A stretch of DNA of 64,000 bases, taken from NCBI RefSeq assembly GCF_050410775.1, contig NZ_CP191229.1; one strand, 5' to 3'. Shown here in pieces: positions 32,168-41,284 of the stretch. The position numbers and the translations under genes were made by a program. The DNA is from Erwinia sp050410775 (GTDB taxonomy: Bacteria; Pseudomonadota; Gammaproteobacteria; Enterobacterales; Enterobacteriaceae). The notes beneath the pieces are model-generated. The model was not told where the DNA came from and did not search any database. It worked only from the letters and a program-made list of their open reading frames with translations. The stretch's first letter is position 1. Each line of letters begins with the position of its first letter.

Positions 32168-33607
32168 CTAAAGCTCCGATCCGTTGCTGGCGATCACCTG
32201 CTGATACCAGCCAAAGCTTTTCTTTTTCGAGCGGTTCATTGTTCCGCTGCCATCATCGTTCTTATCCACATAAATAAAGCCATAGCGTTTGCTGTACTGG
32301 CCGGTGGTAAAGGAGACGCAGTCGATGCAGCCCCAGGGCGTGTAGCCCATCAGCTCTACGCCGTCATAAAATACCGCCAGCTTCATCTGCTCAATATGCG
32401 CCTGAAGATAGGCGATGCGGTAATCATCGTTCACCACGCCGTTCTCATCCCGCTTGTCGATGGCCCCAAACCCGTTTTCCACGATAAACAGCGGCTTCTG
32501 ATAACGCTCATAAAGCGCCGCCAGGCTGTAGCGCAGGCCGACGGGATCGATTTGCCATCCCCAGTCGGAGGCTTTAACGTGCGGATTCGGGACGCTGCCT
32601 TCAAAGCCGGAGAGCGCACTGCCGCTGCCCTGGGCATTAGCCTGCACCGCGTTGCTCATGTAATAGCTCAGGCCAATGTAGTCAGCACACCCTTCGCGAA
32701 GGATTTGGGCATCGTCCTCCTGCATATCAATCTGATAACCCTTACGCGCCCACTCATTAAGAATATAAGAGGGGTAATAGCCGCGCATATGCACGTCGCC
32801 AAACAGATAGCGTTCCCGCATCGCTTCCTGAGCAAGCATCACGTCGTCAGGATGGCAGGACCAGGGGTAGAGCGGCACCATGGCGATCATGCAGCCGATC
32901 TGAAAATCCGGGTTGATCTCATGGCCCAGCTTAACCACGCGCGCGCTGGCGACGAACTGATGATGCAGCACCTGATACATCGCCTGTTCGGGGTTGTCAT
33001 GCCGGGTAAACACCACGCCGGAACAGCAGTAGCCAAACAGCGGATATTTCCAGTTGCGCTGATTGTTGATTTCGTTAAAGGTCATCCAGTACTTCACTTT
33101 GCCTTTATAACGCTCCAGCACGACTTCGCTGAAGCGGACAAAGAAATCGACGACCTTGCGGTTCAGCCAGCCGCCGTACTCTTTCACCAGATGGTAAGGC
33201 ATTTCGAAATGCGAAAGGGTAATCACCGGCTCGATATTGTATTTCAGCAGCTCATCAAACAGATCGTCGTAAAATTGCAGACCCGCCTCGTTGGGCTCCT
33301 GCTCATCGCCGTTGGGGAAAATACGCGTCCAGGCGATGGAGGTACGAAAGCATTTGAAGCCCATCTCGGCGAACAGCGCCACATCCTCTTTGTAACGGGA
33401 GTAGAAATCCACCGCCTCGTGGTTAGGATAACTGTAGCTTTCCTCAATGCCGTCCGTCATTACGCGATCCACGCCGTGGGCGCCGCCGGAAAGTACGTCA
33501 GCGATGCTGACGCCTTTACCGTCCCGATCCCACCCGCCTTCGACCTGGTGCGCGGCAACCGCGCCGCCCCAGAGAAAGTCTTTTGGTAACTGCTGATGTG
33601 TGCTCAT
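32168..33607 (-). CDS. bglA: 6-phospho-beta-glucosidase BglA (GH1)
   Basis: A 479-residue cytosolic GH1 enzyme that hydrolyses phosphorylated beta-glucosides delivered by PTS permeases. The acid/base Glu179 lies in MTFNEINN and the nucleophile Glu377 in IVENGFG. The N-terminal LPKDFLWGGAVAAHQVEGGW is the GH1 signature. Length equals E. coli BglA, and its position between ygfF and the trhA-ygfZ block is conserved. Here it is preceded on the same strand by a beta-glucoside PTS and an RpiR regulator not found at this place in E. coli. A TTG three bases upstream is rejected as start. Confidence 0.95.
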   Translation of the reverse strand: MSTHQQLPKDFLWGGAVAAHQVEGGWDRDGKGVSIADVLSGGAHGVDRVMTDGIEESYSYPNHEAVDFYSRYKEDVALFAEMGFKCFRTSIAWTRIFPNGDEQEPNEAGLQFYDDLFDELLKYNIEPVITLSHFEMPYHLVKEYGGWLNRKVVDFFVRFSEVVLERYKGKVKYWMTFNEINNQRNWKYPLFGYCCSGVVFTRHDNPEQAMYQVLHHQFVASARVVKLGHEINPDFQIGCMIAMVPLYPWSCHPDDVMLAQEAMRERYLFGDVHMRGYYPSYILNEWARKGYQIDMQEDDAQILREGCADYIGLSYYMSNAVQANAQGSGSALSGFEGSVPNPHVKASDWGWQIDPVGLRYSLAALYERYQKPLFIVENGFGAIDKRDENGVVNDDYRIAYLQAHIEQMKLAVFYDGVELMGYTPWGCIDCVSFTTGQYSKRYGFIYVDKNDDGSGTMNRSKKKSFGWYQQVIASNGSEL

Positions 33608-33660
33608 CAATCCCGTCCTGTTGATTAAAGGTATTCTGAGGGCTTGTTCACCCTCCTGTA

Positions 33661-35175
33661 TCAGGCCTGTGAAGGCTTAAGCTGCGCGTCGCCGGTGCGG
33701 GGAGCCTCCGGCTGCTCTTTAAAGCCTGCCAGCCAGGTAAACAGCGCCCCCAGGACAAACGCAACGCTTATCGAAAGCAGAAAGCCCAGGAACTGCGGCA
33801 TATGGCCCTCTTTAAAGAAGACCGGCAGCACCGCAATGCCGGGCAGGCAGTAGCTCCAGGAAACGGCGTTAAACAGCCCGGCTATCGCACCGCCGATAGC
33901 GCCAGCAAGACAGCCGCAGATCATGGGCCGTTTCAGCCTGAGCGCCACGCCGTAAATCGCCGGTTCGGTAATGCCGAACAGCGCCGTCAGACCGGCGGAG
34001 AGCGCCACGCGCCGCATCTCCTGATCTTTTGCCTTCAGCCAGACGCCGAAGGTCGCGCCCGCCATGGCAAAAACGGGCGAAGCCTGAAGCCCGGTAAAGG
34101 TGTCATAACCCAGGGTGGCATAGTTGCCTACCGTAACGGGCGTAATGCCCCAGTGCACGCCAAGTGTCACCAGCGGCATCCACAGCGCACCTACCACAAA
34201 GCCGGCGATGGAAGGACTGAGGGCATAAAGGGTGTTATAGACGCCGCCGATCGCGCCGCCAATCGCATTGCCGATCGGGCCGAAGGCCAGCAGGGTGAGC
34301 GGCACCATAATGGCGATGCAGAACATGGGCGTGAAGAGATTACGGATCACCAGCGGCAGGATGCGCTCAAAGAAGCGCTGAAGATAAGACATCGCCCAGA
34401 CCATCAGAATGACCGGGATCACTGAAGCGGTATAGCTCAGGTATTTTACCGGCAGGCCGAAGAAATCGAGCGCTGGGGCGTCGACGGGGATGCCCGCGAC
34501 GCCGGAAAGAATTTTGGCGATCTCCGGATTGCTGACAGCCTCTTTCATCAACTGCTGCATGGCCGGATCTGCCGAGTTGACCAGGAGGATTTTGTTGGCG
34601 GTCAGCATGTTCATATAGTCGGGGCTGACTAGCGCGCAGGCGGCAATCACGGCGGTGAACGGATTCACGTTAAATTTCCTGGCGGCGGTGAAGGCCACCA
34701 TCACCGGCAAGAAAGTGAAGCCGGTCCAGGAGACAAAGTTCAGGATCCTGTAGGCGCCGCTTGCCGGATCCATCCAGCCGAGGGCGGTCACCAGTGACAG
34801 AATACCCTGCAAAATGCCGCAGGCGGCGAGGGGATAAAGGAAAGGGGCAAAAATACTGGAGATAATATCCATCAGGCGGCTGACGATGCCGACATCAGGA
34901 GCGGAAACGGCGGCATTTTCATCAATAGTGACGTGACGAAGCACCTCCCGGTAAGCGTCGCCAACGTGGTTTCCGATAACCACCTGCAACTGGCCGCCAG
35001 CCTCTATAACGGTAATAACGCCTTTGACGCGTTTTAGCTGCTCTTTATTCACCTTATTATTGTCTTTGATGATAAAACGCAGCCGGGTGGCGCAATGCGT
35101 GACATTAATCACATTATCGCTGCCGCCAATAAACTCAATAATCTCCACTGCTGACTGGGCGTAGTTCAGCGCCAT
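33661..35175 (-). CDS. PTS beta-glucoside-type EIIBC permease
   Basis: A 504-residue PTS permease of the glucose superfamily. The EIIB domain (about 1-90) has the phosphorylation site Cys28 in VTHCATRLRF. The EIIC domain (about 105-470) has ten or so membrane helices and the substrate loop GITEPAIYGV. There is no EIIA domain (a short Pro/Lys tail follows), so phosphate must come from an EIIA encoded elsewhere, probably EIIA-Glc. It resembles AscF more than BglF in architecture. The 53-base gap to bglA and common strand indicate co-transcription: import and phosphorylation, then hydrolysis. Confidence 0.9.
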   Translation of the reverse strand: MALNYAQSAVEIIEFIGGSDNVINVTHCATRLRFIIKDNNKVNKEQLKRVKGVITVIEAGGQLQVVIGNHVGDAYREVLRHVTIDENAAVSAPDVGIVSRLMDIISSIFAPFLYPLAACGILQGILSLVTALGWMDPASGAYRILNFVSWTGFTFLPVMVAFTAARKFNVNPFTAVIAACALVSPDYMNMLTANKILLVNSADPAMQQLMKEAVSNPEIAKILSGVAGIPVDAPALDFFGLPVKYLSYTASVIPVILMVWAMSYLQRFFERILPLVIRNLFTPMFCIAIMVPLTLLAFGPIGNAIGGAIGGVYNTLYALSPSIAGFVVGALWMPLVTLGVHWGITPVTVGNYATLGYDTFTGLQASPVFAMAGATFGVWLKAKDQEMRRVALSAGLTALFGITEPAIYGVALRLKRPMICGCLAGAIGGAIAGLFNAVSWSYCLPGIAVLPVFFKEGHMPQFLGFLLSISVAFVLGALFTWLAGFKEQPEAPRTGDAQLKPSQA

Positions 35176-35335
35176 GGTTATCTCCTCGGTAGGGTACGTT
35201 TACTCCTGCGGCAGGGCTGCCGTGGAGCATTTGGTTTTATTATTGCGGTGAGTTTATCAACGGAAAAAAGAAAGTCACGATATAACAAATCCGCGCCGGG
35301 CGTGATTTGTCACATGCAAAAAACAGGGTGTTTTT

Positions 35336-36064
35336 TTATTTAATCCGGCTGGCGAGCCTGCGGCCAATCGTTTCCAGAATATAGATGACGGGCACCTGGG
35401 TGGTGACATCATATTCGTCGGAGACCAGCAGCTGCGGCATATGATAGGAAAGATTGAAGTCAGCCATCTTTGCCAGAGAGGAGTTGTCATTATTGGTGAT
35501 GGTAATAACCTGACAGCGATGCAGGCTGAACTGACTGGCAAGGCGTAAAATTTCCGGCGTTTCTCCCGACACGGATAATATAATCGACACCGCATCTTTA
35601 TACATATCGCTGTTAACAGGATAATAAGGGTCGTCAATATAATTACTAAACTTGCCGACATTTGAAAAGAAGCGGGCGCCATATTTCCCTAATGTGCCAG
35701 AGGTCCCCGCGCCGACAAAAATAATACGCTCGGCACAAGCCAGCTGCGTGACGGCTTTATCAATTAGCGAGTCGAACTCTTCATTATTGATGCTTTTAAA
35801 GAAGCTGACGATTTCGCTGATGCCGGAGTAGCCCGGCTGACGCTGCTCCTGCTCAAGCCAGATCCTGAAGCGAATGCGGAACTCGGAATAGCCATCGCAG
35901 TTCATCTTGCGGCAAAAACGCAGCACCGTCGTGGTGGATACCGAGGCCGCATCCGCGAGTTCCCGGATGGTCATATACATGACCTTGTCCCGGTTTTTAA
36001 CCGTGAAATTATAAACCTGGAGTTCCAGGTCGTTCAGGGTGGCAAGATTATGGTGCGTGAACAT
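35336..36064 (-). CDS. MurR/RpiR-family transcriptional regulator of the beta-glucoside locus
   Basis: A 242-residue regulator with an N-terminal RpiR helix-turn-helix domain (about 1-75; recognition segment AASVSTTTVLRFCRKM) and a C-terminal SIS sugar-phosphate-binding domain (about 95-225; FVGAGTSGTLGKYGARFF). The start at 36064 (MFTHHNLATLND) matches typical relatives; an ATG at 36109 would add 15 residues and has no better ribosome-binding site. It precedes the PTS and bglA on the same strand with a 160-base spacer, so it probably controls them in response to a phosphorylated sugar. Confidence 0.85.
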   Translation of the reverse strand: MFTHHNLATLNDLELQVYNFTVKNRDKVMYMTIRELADAASVSTTTVLRFCRKMNCDGYSEFRIRFRIWLEQEQRQPGYSGISEIVSFFKSINNEEFDSLIDKAVTQLACAERIIFVGAGTSGTLGKYGARFFSNVGKFSNYIDDPYYPVNSDMYKDAVSIILSVSGETPEILRLASQFSLHRCQVITITNNDNSSLAKMADFNLSYHMPQLLVSDEYDVTTQVPVIYILETIGRRLASRIK

Positions 36065-36282
36065 AGCGGCGCTCAAAGTCCCGGGAATCACTACCTTAGC
36101 AGATTTCATCCCGGCCGTGGTGGCGTTTCGCCGGGCGTGCAGCGCGACTCACAAACGTCTGCCGGAAAAAAATGCAGGGGGCGAGCAAGCGGCAAAATGT
36201 CTGCCCAGACGGCCGTTGGCACATCCGTGTTGCTGCGGGCGCGCTGTTCCGCAGGTATCCATCCGGAGAGACAATAGTCAGG

Positions 36283-36891
36283 CTACAGCAGCCAGCCTTT
36301 CCGCTGTGCCTGCTCAAGATGACTTTTCAGGTGCTGCCACAGCTCTGGCCACTCTGCCGCCAGCGCCAGATTCCGGGCCAGTACCTGTTCGAGACGGATT
36401 TCGTTTTCTATCCAGCTCCGGCCTTCATTATGCAGATTCTGAATAATAGGCAGGGCGCGATCGAGCATATTGGCGAAGCGCGCGTCGGCGGTTTCGCCCG
36501 CCTCATACTCATCCCAGAGTCCGCGGAAGCGGTCACGCAGCGCGGCGGGCAGCAGGCTGAATATGCGATCGGCGGCGGCCATCTCCTGCTGGTGGATAGC
36601 TTCCCGGGCGGCAAGATCGTAGACCATTACATCGCCGGCATCGATCTCCACCACGTCATGCAGCAGGGCCATCTGTACCACATGCGGCACGTTCACCGGG
36701 AAGCCGACGTAAGGCGCGAGGCTCATGGCTGCGACGGCCAGATGCCAGCTGTGCTCGGCGGAGTTTTCGTGGCGCGAATTGCCCACCAGACGAGTGCGTC
36801 GCTCAACGCGTTTCAGTTTGTCCAGTTCCATTAGAAACTGCATCACTTCTGTCATTTCACCAAAATCTAACGCGGATACCTTACCGGACAT
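36283..36891 (-). CDS. HD-domain phosphohydrolase (HD_3, 5'-deoxynucleotidase-like)
   Basis: A 202-residue protein with HD-superfamily metal ligands: His in RHENSAEHSWH (around residues 41-50), the His-Asp pair in LLHDVVEIDAGD (around 77-88), and a later Asp in NMLDRALP. The motif order fits the HD_3/YfbR-HDDC2 group of 5'-nucleotidases, though it is clearly not YfbR itself. Substrate is unknown. It lies between the RpiR gene and trhA, a place without this gene in E. coli, and is probably transcribed alone. Confidence 0.8.
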   Translation of the reverse strand: MSGKVSALDFGEMTEVMQFLMELDKLKRVERRTRLVGNSRHENSAEHSWHLAVAAMSLAPYVGFPVNVPHVVQMALLHDVVEIDAGDVMVYDLAAREAIHQQEMAAADRIFSLLPAALRDRFRGLWDEYEAGETADARFANMLDRALPIIQNLHNEGRSWIENEIRLEQVLARNLALAAEWPELWQHLKSHLEQAQRKGWLL

Positions 36892-37147
36892 GCTTCGCCT
36901 CGCGATTCCCTGAGGAAAAAAGTTAAGGAGGATTGTAAGGTAATCGTTTGCTTTTTTCTTTTCGAAAAGTGTTACATCCCTTCACAGACTTATTTGAGCT
37001 TACACCTGTACACTGAAAAAGAAGTCTGTCAGGCTGACTTGCTTAACTTCCGCACAAAGGTGTGGTGCAGCATCGGCTATCCGCAATGATCTGGTCCGAA
37101 TCAGCACTGCGGTCTTCTCATTGTCAGGTTCAGGAGTCACAAGGTCC

Positions 37148-37801
37148 ATGACAGAAAAATCATTAACGGGTCAGGATTATTCGTCCGCTGAGGAAATTGC
37201 CAACAGCATCAGCCACGGAATTGGGTTTATCTTCGGCATTGTTGGTCTGGTACTGCTGCTGATGCAGGCGACGGAAAGTCAGGCAGGCTTGCTCGCCATG
37301 ACCAGCTACAGCCTCTATGGCGGCAGCATGATCCTGCTGTTTCTCGCCTCCACCCTGTACCATGCGATACCCCATCCGCATGCCAAACGCTGGCTTAAAA
37401 AGCTCGATCACTGCGCGATTTATCTTTTAATTGCGGGAACCTACACGCCGTTTTTGCTGATCGGACTGAAATCGCCACTGGCGCACGGGCTGATGGGGGT
37501 GATCTGGGGGCTGGCGCTGGCAGGCATCCTCTTTAAGCTGCTTTTTGTGCACCGCTTTGAAAAGCTCTCGGTAATAACCTATCTGCTGATGGGCTGGCTT
37601 TCACTGATTGTGATCTGGCAGCTGGCGCTGAAGCTGCCGGCTGGGGGGATCTGGCTGCTGGCGGCGGGAGGGGTGATCTATTCGCTGGGCGTCATCTTTT
37701 ATGTGTCGAAGCGTATTCCTTTTAACCACGCCATCTGGCACGGCTTTGTGCTGGCGGGCTGCCTTTGCCACTTCCTCTCTATTTATCTTTATGTGATCTG
37801 A
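37148..37801 (+). CDS. trhA: Hemolysin III/PAQR-family membrane protein TrhA (YqfA)
   Basis: A 217-residue seven-helix inner-membrane protein. It has the hemolysin III/PAQR signatures: SHGIGFIFG in helix 1, LYHAIPHPHAKRWLKKLDHCAIYLLIAGTYTPF-type blocks around helices 2-3, and NHAIWHGFVLAG before the last helix, with His residues that may bind metal. E. coli YqfA has been linked to membrane energetics, but function is not firm. The ATG at 37148 is preferred over an upstream TTG at 37121. It is adjacent to ygfZ as in E. coli, in convergent orientation. Confidence 0.93.
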   Translation: MTEKSLTGQDYSSAEEIANSISHGIGFIFGIVGLVLLLMQATESQAGLLAMTSYSLYGGSMILLFLASTLYHAIPHPHAKRWLKKLDHCAIYLLIAGTYTPFLLIGLKSPLAHGLMGVIWGLALAGILFKLLFVHRFEKLSVITYLLMGWLSLIVIWQLALKLPAGGIWLLAAGGVIYSLGVIFYVSKRIPFNHAIWHGFVLAGCLCHFLSIYLYVI

Positions 37802-37804
37802 ATT

Positions 37805-37827
37805 GGGGACCAGCGGGCCCCCTTTTA
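37805..37827 (+). terminator. Probable terminator of trhA
   Basis: An imperfect hairpin GGGGACC/GGGCCCC (one mismatch, loop AGC) starting 4 bases after the trhA stop and followed by CTTTTAC. It lies in the 30-base gap to the convergent ygfZ. Confidence 0.5.
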
Positions 37828-37831
37828 CAGG

Positions 37832-38815
37832 TCACTCGGTCAGAGGATAGGGCAGCGGCTGAATAGCCAGTTTGCCGCCTTCGTCACCCTTAACGCGCAG
37901 TTCGCTTTCCGGTTCAAGATCGTTGTTCAATACTGCCTGAACCCAGACCTCGCCATTGTCGAGCTGGCAGGCTGCCAGAATGGTGCCGGTTCGCCGCCAG
38001 TTCTCACCGAGCTTCATCTCCAGAGAATCGTTGGCGGCCGGAACCTGCGCGGCAGCGCCAGCCAGCCAGTAGAGCGCCCGCTTGTTAGCGCCGCGAAATT
38101 TGGCGCGCGCCACCATCTCCTGGCCGGTATAACAGCCTTTCTTAAAGCTGATGGCATCCAGCGCCTGAAGGTTGGTGGCCTGCGGAATAAACTGTGCGCT
38201 GGTCTCTGCGTCAATCACCGGCAGACCCGCTTCAATATTCAGCGCCAGCCACTGCTTGCTGTCGTTCAGCTGCGCCTGACCTTCGAGGTGCCGGGCGATC
38301 GCCTGCGCTTTTTCCGCGCTGGTGACCAGCAGAAAACGCTCGGCGGGCGTGGGGAACCAGAGCAGGGTGGTTTCATCCTGCTGAACGACCGGGTTTTCCG
38401 CGTCCGGCAGGGTGGAGAAAAGGCCAGCCAGCGCAGCCCGGCACTGGAAACCGGCCACGCCCAGCAGGGAGGCCTCATCGTCGGCAACGATGGCGACTTT
38501 GGCGAAGATGGCATATTTCTTCAGCTCCGCGATCTGATTATCTCGCAGGCTGCGGCGCTCGATATAAGCCAGCCCCTCAGCGCGATGAAAGAGGCGCAGA
38601 TTGCTCCACATTTTTCCTTTAGCATCGCAGTGCGCGGCAGGAAGGTGGCTGTTAGCGCCCAGCGCCGCGACGTCCAGGGTAATCTGTCCCTGCAAATAGC
38701 TGACGCTGTCGGCGCCGGTCACGTTCACCAGCGCCCACTCTTCCAGCGAAATCAGCGTAAGTGGCAGGCGCGCCGAAGCCGCAGGTTGACGGGGCGGAAA
38801 AGAAAATGTCGGCAT
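37832..38815 (-). CDS. ygfZ: tRNA-modifying / Fe-S assembly folate-binding protein YgfZ
   Basis: A 327-residue COG0354 protein related to GcvT folate-binding folds. The family motif KKGCYTGQEMVAR, whose cysteine is conserved and functionally needed, is at about residues 225-237. E. coli YgfZ supports MiaB and other Fe-S enzymes (family knowledge). It is divergent from sdhE with a 227-base spacer. Length is close to the E. coli protein. Confidence 0.95.
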   Translation of the reverse strand: MPTFSFPPRQPAASARLPLTLISLEEWALVNVTGADSVSYLQGQITLDVAALGANSHLPAAHCDAKGKMWSNLRLFHRAEGLAYIERRSLRDNQIAELKKYAIFAKVAIVADDEASLLGVAGFQCRAALAGLFSTLPDAENPVVQQDETTLLWFPTPAERFLLVTSAEKAQAIARHLEGQAQLNDSKQWLALNIEAGLPVIDAETSAQFIPQATNLQALDAISFKKGCYTGQEMVARAKFRGANKRALYWLAGAAAQVPAANDSLEMKLGENWRRTGTILAACQLDNGEVWVQAVLNNDLEPESELRVKGDEGGKLAIQPLPYPLTE

Positions 38816-39042
38816 AATTCAGTCCTGAAGTGGGGTGAAAAGAGCAGATCTGTTTCTCATGTTAAAAGAGCCGACCGGCTTTGCAACCAGTTTCCGGAAA
38901 ACGACGCACAAAAGGTGTGATAACCCTGCAACCGAAGCTGACGTTATGCGGTCATGCGTGAAAGGCAATAATGGCACGTCAACATTGCGAATAAAAAGCG
39001 TTACACTAGCGCCCATCTTTGGCTGACTGACGATGGTGAAAA

Positions 39043-39309
39043 ATGGATATTAGCAATAAAGCGCGGGTTCACTGGGCCTGCCGCAGAGGCATGCGCGAAC
39101 TGGATATCTCCATCATGCCGTTTTTCGAGTACGAATATGATTCCCTGAGCGATACCGATAAGCAGCTCTTTGTCCGGCTGCTTGAAAGTGACGATCCGGA
39201 TTTATTTAACTGGCTGATGAACCACGGCGAGCCGGCGGACGCTGAGCTGAAGCGTATGGTGAACCTTATCCAGCAGCGAAACCAGCAACGTGGCCCTGTG
39301 GCACGCTGA
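39043..39309 (+). CDS. sdhE: FAD assembly factor SdhE
   Basis: An 88-residue small acidic protein with the RGMRE motif (residues 15-19) that defines the SdhE family and is needed for covalent flavinylation of SdhA and FrdA. FFEYEYDSLSD follows as in relatives. Its 3' end overlaps ygfX by 20 bases, so the pair is translated together. Confidence 0.96.
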   Translation: MDISNKARVHWACRRGMRELDISIMPFFEYEYDSLSDTDKQLFVRLLESDDPDLFNWLMNHGEPADAELKRMVNLIQQRNQQRGPVAR

Positions 39310-39712
39310 TCTGCGGATATCCTGGCGCGCGCAGTGGATTTCGCTGCTGCTGCACGGCGCGGTCATGCTGGCGCTGCTGCTGGCGCCATGGCCTGCCAGC
39401 TATACGCCTGTCTGGATGCTGCTGCTGACGCTCGTGGTTTTTGAGTGCCTGCGGAGCCAGCGGCGTATCCGCAGCCGGGAAGGCATCCTCAGGCTGGTGG
39501 CGCCGCGCGAGCTTGAGTGGCGGCAGTCGCGCTGGCGGCTTTGCGGGCGGCCTCTGATGACGCGCCAGGCGATATTGCTGGCGCTGAGGTCGCCACAGGG
39601 CGAAAAAGAAAAGCTGTGGCTGATGAGGGACAGCATGGATGAGGAAGCCTGGCGGCAGCTCCGGCAACAGCTGCTCAGCCTGACGTCCGCCTCCCGGCAC
39701 GGCGGGGATTAA
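39290..39712 (+). CDS. ygfX: Inner-membrane protein YgfX (CptA family), partner of SdhE
   Basis: A 140-residue protein with two adjacent hydrophobic helices (about 17-35 and 40-55) and a basic cytosolic C-terminal domain ending with the LWLMRDSMDEEAWRQLRQQL segment typical of the family. It starts with GTG inside sdhE. E. coli YgfX interacts with SdhE and was once proposed as a toxin (CptA); the role is not settled. Its stop overlaps the stop of convergent fldB by three bases. Confidence 0.92.
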   Translation: MALWHADLRISWRAQWISLLLHGAVMLALLLAPWPASYTPVWMLLLTLVVFECLRSQRRIRSREGILRLVAPRELEWRQSRWRLCGRPLMTRQAILLALRSPQGEKEKLWLMRDSMDEEAWRQLRQQLLSLTSASRHGGD

Positions 39713-40227
39713 AGCGAGTCGGCCATTTCCGTCAGGATCTGCTCGCACCACTGCGCAATACGGTCGTCGGTCTCTTCAAACTGGTTAATATCATCCAGCG
39801 CCAGGCCGACAAACTGTTTGCCGTCTGCGGTGAGCGGCTTTTTGCTGGTGAACTCGTAGCCCTCATTTGGCCAGAAGCCGACAAATTTGACGCCGGAAGG
39901 CAGCAGGATCTCATGGAGCATGCCCAGCGCATCAAGAAACCATTCGCTGTATTCGCCCTGGTCTCCCATGCCGTAGAGGGCCACGACCTTGCCGCGCAGG
40001 TTAAGGGCCGGGAGTTCGTTCCAGATCGCCTCCCAGTCCTCCTGCAATTCGCCGAAATCCCAGGTCGGGATGCCGAGGATCAGCATGTCGTACTGCTCCA
40101 TCAGGGCCGGTGAGTCATCCTTCAGATTATGCAGGGTGACGAGATCCTCGCCGATAAAATCGCGGATTTTCTCTGCTGCCATTTCGGTGTAGCAGGTGCT
40201 TGAACCGTAAAACAGACCTATTTTCAT
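39709..40227 (-). CDS. fldB: Flavodoxin FldB
   Basis: A 172-residue long-chain flavodoxin. The FMN phosphate loop is GSSTCYTEMAA near residues 7-17, with the aromatic loops PTWDFGELQEDW and YGMGDQGEYSEWF that sandwich the flavin. It is an electron carrier. The frame is open 42 codons upstream into the xerD start region, but the ATG at 40227 gives the family start MKIGLFYGS. It is divergent from xerD, as in E. coli, with an 83-base spacer carrying both promoters. Confidence 0.96.
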   Translation of the reverse strand: MKIGLFYGSSTCYTEMAAEKIRDFIGEDLVTLHNLKDDSPALMEQYDMLILGIPTWDFGELQEDWEAIWNELPALNLRGKVVALYGMGDQGEYSEWFLDALGMLHEILLPSGVKFVGFWPNEGYEFTSKKPLTADGKQFVGLALDDINQFEETDDRIAQWCEQILTEMADSL

Positions 40228-40310
40228 ATCCGGTAAACTCAATTCTCTTGATGCAATGGCGCGAATTATATCAGAATTGAAACGGATGCCGGTAACTAAG
40301 GGGCGATGAG

Positions 40311-41204
40311 GTGCAGGATAACGAGCTGATTGAACAGTTTCTGGATGCAACATGGATTGAGCGTAACCTGGCGGAAAATACCGTCGCCTCCTACCGGCTG
40401 GATCTGATGTCGCTGGCGGGATGGCTGGCGCATCACAGCAGCGATCTGCGCCAGGCCAGCACGGCTGACCTCCAGCAGTTTCTGGCAGAGCGGCTTGAGG
40501 GCGGTTATAAGGCCAGCAGCTCAGCCCGCCTGTTGAGCGCCATGCGCCGCCTGTTTCAGTATCTCTACCGGGAAAAATACCGCGAGGACGATCCCAGCGC
40601 GCTGCTCTCCTCCCCCAAGCTGCCGCAGCGGCTGCCGAAAGATCTCAGCGAGGCGCAAATCGATCGCCTGCTTCAAGCCCCGAGCGTGGAGCAACCGATC
40701 GAGCTGCGTGATAAGGCGATGCTGGAGCTACTTTACGCCACCGGACTGCGCGTCACCGAGCTGGTAAGCCTGACGCTCAATAATATCAGCCTCCGGCAGG
40801 GCGTGGTGCGCGTGATCGGCAAAGGGAATAAAGAGCGGCTGGTGCCGCTGGGGGAAGAGGCGGTGCACTGGCTGGAGCAGTATATTGAGTATGGCCGTCC
40901 CTGGCTGCTCAACGGTCAGACGCTGGACGTGCTGTTTCCCAGCAGCCGCGCCCGGCAAATGACCCGGCAAACTTTCTGGCATCGGATTAAACATTACGCC
41001 ACACTGGCGGGAATCGACAGCGAGAAACTGTCGCCTCACGTTCTGCGCCATGCGTTTGCCACCCACCTGCTGAACCACGGGGCGGATTTGCGTGTCGTAC
41101 AGATGCTGCTGGGGCACAGCGATCTTTCCACCACCCAAATTTATACGCATGTCGCCACCGAGCGGCTGCGTCAGCTGCACCAGCAGCACCATCCCCGTGC
41201 GTAG
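40311..41204 (+). CDS. xerD: Site-specific tyrosine recombinase XerD
   Basis: A 297-residue tyrosine recombinase that resolves chromosome dimers at dif together with XerC. The N-terminal SAM-like DNA-binding domain is about 1-100. Catalytic residues are all present: Arg147, Lys171, His243, Arg246, His269 and Tyr278, each one position below E. coli. The C-terminal segment that contacts XerC/FtsK (RLRQLHQQHHPRA) is conserved. It starts with GTG. It leads the xerD-dsbC-recJ group. Confidence 0.97.
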   Translation: MQDNELIEQFLDATWIERNLAENTVASYRLDLMSLAGWLAHHSSDLRQASTADLQQFLAERLEGGYKASSSARLLSAMRRLFQYLYREKYREDDPSALLSSPKLPQRLPKDLSEAQIDRLLQAPSVEQPIELRDKAMLELLYATGLRVTELVSLTLNNISLRQGVVRVIGKGNKERLVPLGEEAVHWLEQYIEYGRPWLLNGQTLDVLFPSSRARQMTRQTFWHRIKHYATLAGIDSEKLSPHVLRHAFATHLLNHGADLRVVQMLLGHSDLSTTQIYTHVATERLRQLHQQHHPRA

Positions 41205-41284
41205 CGCGGTGCTTTCGTTTAACAGAAACATCACGCCAGCGGGCAGATGTTAACGGCCCGCCGGCGTGGCCATGAGGATCCCGA

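Noticed and set aside
35302..35313. GTGATTTGTCAC palindrome between the RpiR gene and the PTS gene as a CRP site
   Set aside because: The half-sites GTGA and TCAC are 4 bases apart; CRP needs 6. It could still be an RpiR operator, but nothing supports that.
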